Source: Rivularia sp963920925 (GTDB lineage Bacteria > Cyanobacteriota > Cyanobacteriia > Cyanobacteriales > Nostocaceae). Taken from it: a DNA stretch of 64,000 nt. The number at the start of each line of letters is the position of its first letter. The stretch's first letter is position 1. The notes beneath the pieces are model-generated. The model saw only the letters and a list, made by a program, of their open reading frames with translations, had not been told where the DNA came from and did not search any database. This document shows positions 62,133-64,000 of this stretch, piece after piece. The stretch spans positions 124,001 through 188,000 of the forward strand of contig NZ_CAWUDI010000002.1 of NCBI RefSeq assembly GCF_963920925.1, written 5' to 3'. A program made the position numbers and the translations under genes.

Positions 62133-63725
62133 ATGGAAGTTGAAACACCCACAATGGAAAACAGAATTCTCTACGTGCGCCTTCCCTGTAACCCCATTTT
62201 TCCGATTGGGGTTGTTTACCTTGCAGATCACGTCCATAAACTGTTCGAGAATGTCGAACAACGGATTTTTGATTTGGGAACGGTACCACCTTTAGATTAC
62301 AAATCTGCTCTGGATGCCTGTATTGATGAATTTAAACCGACGCTATTAATTTATTCTTGGCGCGATATTCATATTTTTGCTCCTGTTGGTGGAAGAGGTG
62401 GAAATCCTTTACAGTATTCTTTTGAAATTTTCTACGCCAAAAATCCTTTTGTGAAACTGCACGGAGCTTTAGGTGGCGTGCAAATGCTCAAAGGCTTTTA
62501 TACAGAACTTTGGCGCAATTCGGCATTGATTAAACGCGGATTAAAACGCGCTCTTAGATACAACAAAGATGTCCGCGTGATTGTTGGTGGTGGTGCGGTG
62601 AGCGTTTATTACGAGCAGTTGAACAACAGTTTACCCAAAGGTTCTATAGTTTCCGTTGGTGAAGGGGAAAGCTTATTAGAAAAACTCTTAAGCGGCAAAG
62701 AATTTAGGGACGAACGCTGTTATGTGGTGGGAGAAACTCAACCGCGCGATCGCCTAATTCATGAACAACCGACTCCCATTGAGAAAAGTGCTTGTAATTA
62801 CGATTATATAGAAAGCATTTGGTCTGAGTTTAACTATTATCTGCAAGAACAAGATTTCTATATAGGCGTACAAACCAAGCGCGGTTGTCCTCATAATTGC
62901 TGCTACTGCGTTTACACGGTTGTGGAAGGTAAGCAGGTGCGAATTAATCCTGCTGATGAAGTAGTTGCGGAAATGCGACAACTTTACGATAAAGGAATTC
63001 GTAGATTCTGGTTTACCGATGCTCAATTTATCCCAGCACGAAAATTCATGGATGATGCTGTGGAATTATTGGAAAAAATCGTTGATTCTGGAATGACGGA
63101 TATTAATTGGGCGGCATATATCCGCGCCGATAACCTAACTCCGAAGTTGTGCGATTTGATGGTAAAAACCGGAATGAATTATTTTGAAATCGGTATTACC
63201 AGCGGCTCTCAGGAATTAGTCCGGAAAATGCGGATGGGTTACAATCTGCGAACCGTTTTAGAAAACTGTCGCGATTTAAAAGCAGCTGGGTTTAACGATT
63301 TGGTTTCTGTTAACTATTCTTTTAATGTAATAGATGAACGTCCCGAGACTATTCGTCAAACAATCGCTTACCATCGCGAATTAGAAAGAATTTTCGGAGT
63401 AGATAAAGTTGAACCAGCAATTTTCTTCATCGGATTGCAACCGCACACCCATTTAGAAGAATACGCTTTTAAAGAAGGTATTCTCAATAAAGGTTACAAT
63501 CCGATGCTTTTAGCTCCGTGGAATGCTAGAAAATTACTATGGAATCCCGAACCTTTGGGGTCATTTTTTGGTGAAGTCTGCTTGCAAGCCACGCGACAAA
63601 ACCCGTCGGATTTCGGACGCGAAGTCATGAAAATTCTAGAAGAAAAACTTGGCTGTGCCCCATTAGAAGAAGCACTTTCCGCACCAATTCAAACAAAACC
63701 AAAGCAACTTGCTGGTGTATCATAA
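62133..63725 (+). CDS. B12-binding/radical SAM protein (cyanobacterial photosystem-related type)
   Basis: The 530-residue protein has an N-terminal B12-binding-like Rossmann part (ILYVRLPCNPIFPIGVVYLADHVH, and VIVGGGAVSVYYEQL near residue 150), a radical SAM core with CxxxCxxC in TKRGCPHNCCYCVY (about 247-260), and the usual barrel elements IRRFWFTDAQFIPARKFMDD, WAAYIRADNLT and GSQELVRKMRMGYN. It uses a 4Fe-4S cluster and S-adenosylmethionine to make radicals. Cyanobacterial relatives are named for photosystem II high-light acclimation, as I remember; the reaction is unknown. The ATG at 62154 is an alternative start. Confidence 0.82.
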   Translation: MEVETPTMENRILYVRLPCNPIFPIGVVYLADHVHKLFENVEQRIFDLGTVPPLDYKSALDACIDEFKPTLLIYSWRDIHIFAPVGGRGGNPLQYSFEIFYAKNPFVKLHGALGGVQMLKGFYTELWRNSALIKRGLKRALRYNKDVRVIVGGGAVSVYYEQLNNSLPKGSIVSVGEGESLLEKLLSGKEFRDERCYVVGETQPRDRLIHEQPTPIEKSACNYDYIESIWSEFNYYLQEQDFYIGVQTKRGCPHNCCYCVYTVVEGKQVRINPADEVVAEMRQLYDKGIRRFWFTDAQFIPARKFMDDAVELLEKIVDSGMTDINWAAYIRADNLTPKLCDLMVKTGMNYFEIGITSGSQELVRKMRMGYNLRTVLENCRDLKAAGFNDLVSVNYSFNVIDERPETIRQTIAYHRELERIFGVDKVEPAIFFIGLQPHTHLEEYAFKEGILNKGYNPMLLAPWNARKLLWNPEPLGSFFGEVCLQATRQNPSDFGREVMKILEEKLGCAPLEEALSAPIQTKPKQLAGVS

Positions 63726-64000
63726 AGAATCAGTAGGGTGGCACAGTTCACTCTACTAGAAATAAAGTAGGGGAGCAGAGAAAATACAGGAGGTTGGGTA
63801 AGCAAAAATGCTATAGGAAATTTGGACTCAAAGTAATAAGTTAGCTATTTATGTATATTTTTGGGAATTTTTCAGAATAATTAATAATTATCATAGATAA
63901 ATCCCTTTATACCTGTAGCAGTGTTAGAATTGCTCGCAATCCATTCGAGATTAGTTTTACTTTAATAAAATCAAATGTTAGAAGGCTCAATACTCCAAAG

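Noticed and set aside
62074..62289. Minus-strand frame of 71 codons
   Set aside because: It overlaps the start of the radical SAM gene in antisense and has no ribosome-binding site or known pattern.

Overview
The window looks like chromosomal DNA of a filamentous, probably heterocyst-forming cyanobacterium (Nostocales-like). The evidence is frequent HIP1 octamers (GCGATCGC, for example at 4142, 9297 and 28819), a PcyA bilin reductase, a CAAD thylakoid protein, a COP23-type secreted protein, a devB-devC-devA exporter set of the heterocyst glycolipid type, and intergenic spacers crowded with heptamer/octamer tandem repeats and small palindromic elements. The DNA is AT-rich. No rRNA, tRNA, CRISPR array or complete IS element was found. 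Species assignment is not possible from this window alone.

Layout. 0-5.4 kb: HpxZ-like protein divergent from a nucleoside hydrolase, a PD-(D/E)XK-like protein, a NUDIX ADP-ribose pyrophosphatase type protein, and an overlapping pair of enolase-superfamily epimerase and DUF1611 protein that resembles the DgcA/DgcN D-glutamate pathway. 5.8-12 kb: Ser/Thr kinase with a Pro/Thr-rich tail, secreted M48 metalloprotease, COP23-type protein, DUF427 protein. 12-16.4 kb: a metal-type solute-binding lipoprotein and a CooC-like P-loop ATPase diverge from a perfect 6-1-6 palindrome of Fur/Zur type; then a type IA topoisomerase. 17-24.4 kb: small membrane protein, UDP-GlcNAc 2-epimerase, a histidine-kinase remnant, glycogen synthase, hemC, calcineurin-like phosphoesterase. 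24.5-30.1 kb: acidic disordered protein, CAAD protein, pentapeptide-repeat/TPR protein, TenA, IlvD.

30.4-37.8 kb holds the two most unusual proteins. One is a 1535-residue protein that appears to join an N-terminal PD-(D/E)XK-like nuclease signature to a Ski2-like helicase (candidate antiphage protein). The other is a divergent 856-residue fusion of a cyclic-nucleotide-binding-like domain, an NtrC-type AAA+ domain with a broken Walker A, and a NosR/CcoG-like membrane polyferredoxin. 38.7-42 kb: an overlapping operon of sugar aminotransferase, family 2 glycosyltransferase and FemAB/GNAT-like acyltransferase, probably for surface polysaccharide. 42.3-46 kb: RCK-type channel protein, HAD phosphatase, membrane-anchored unknown. 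46.3-49.8 kb: devBCA-type exporter. 50.8 kb: pcyA.

51.6-56.4 kb is a small accessory/defence cluster: two RelE-family toxin-antitoxin pairs, a GIY-YIG nuclease broken by a one-base deletion in a G run and followed by a small partner gene, and a single-chain MmeI-like restriction-methylation enzyme. 56.5-63.7 kb: housekeeping and conserved cyanobacterial genes (ABC ATPase, TPR protein, DUF3531, NUDIX, DUF4079, DUF1830, radical SAM).

Several start codons were moved downstream where the longer reading begins in repeat-derived sequence or overlaps a neighbour. No similarity search was run; all names come from motifs and remembered family patterns.
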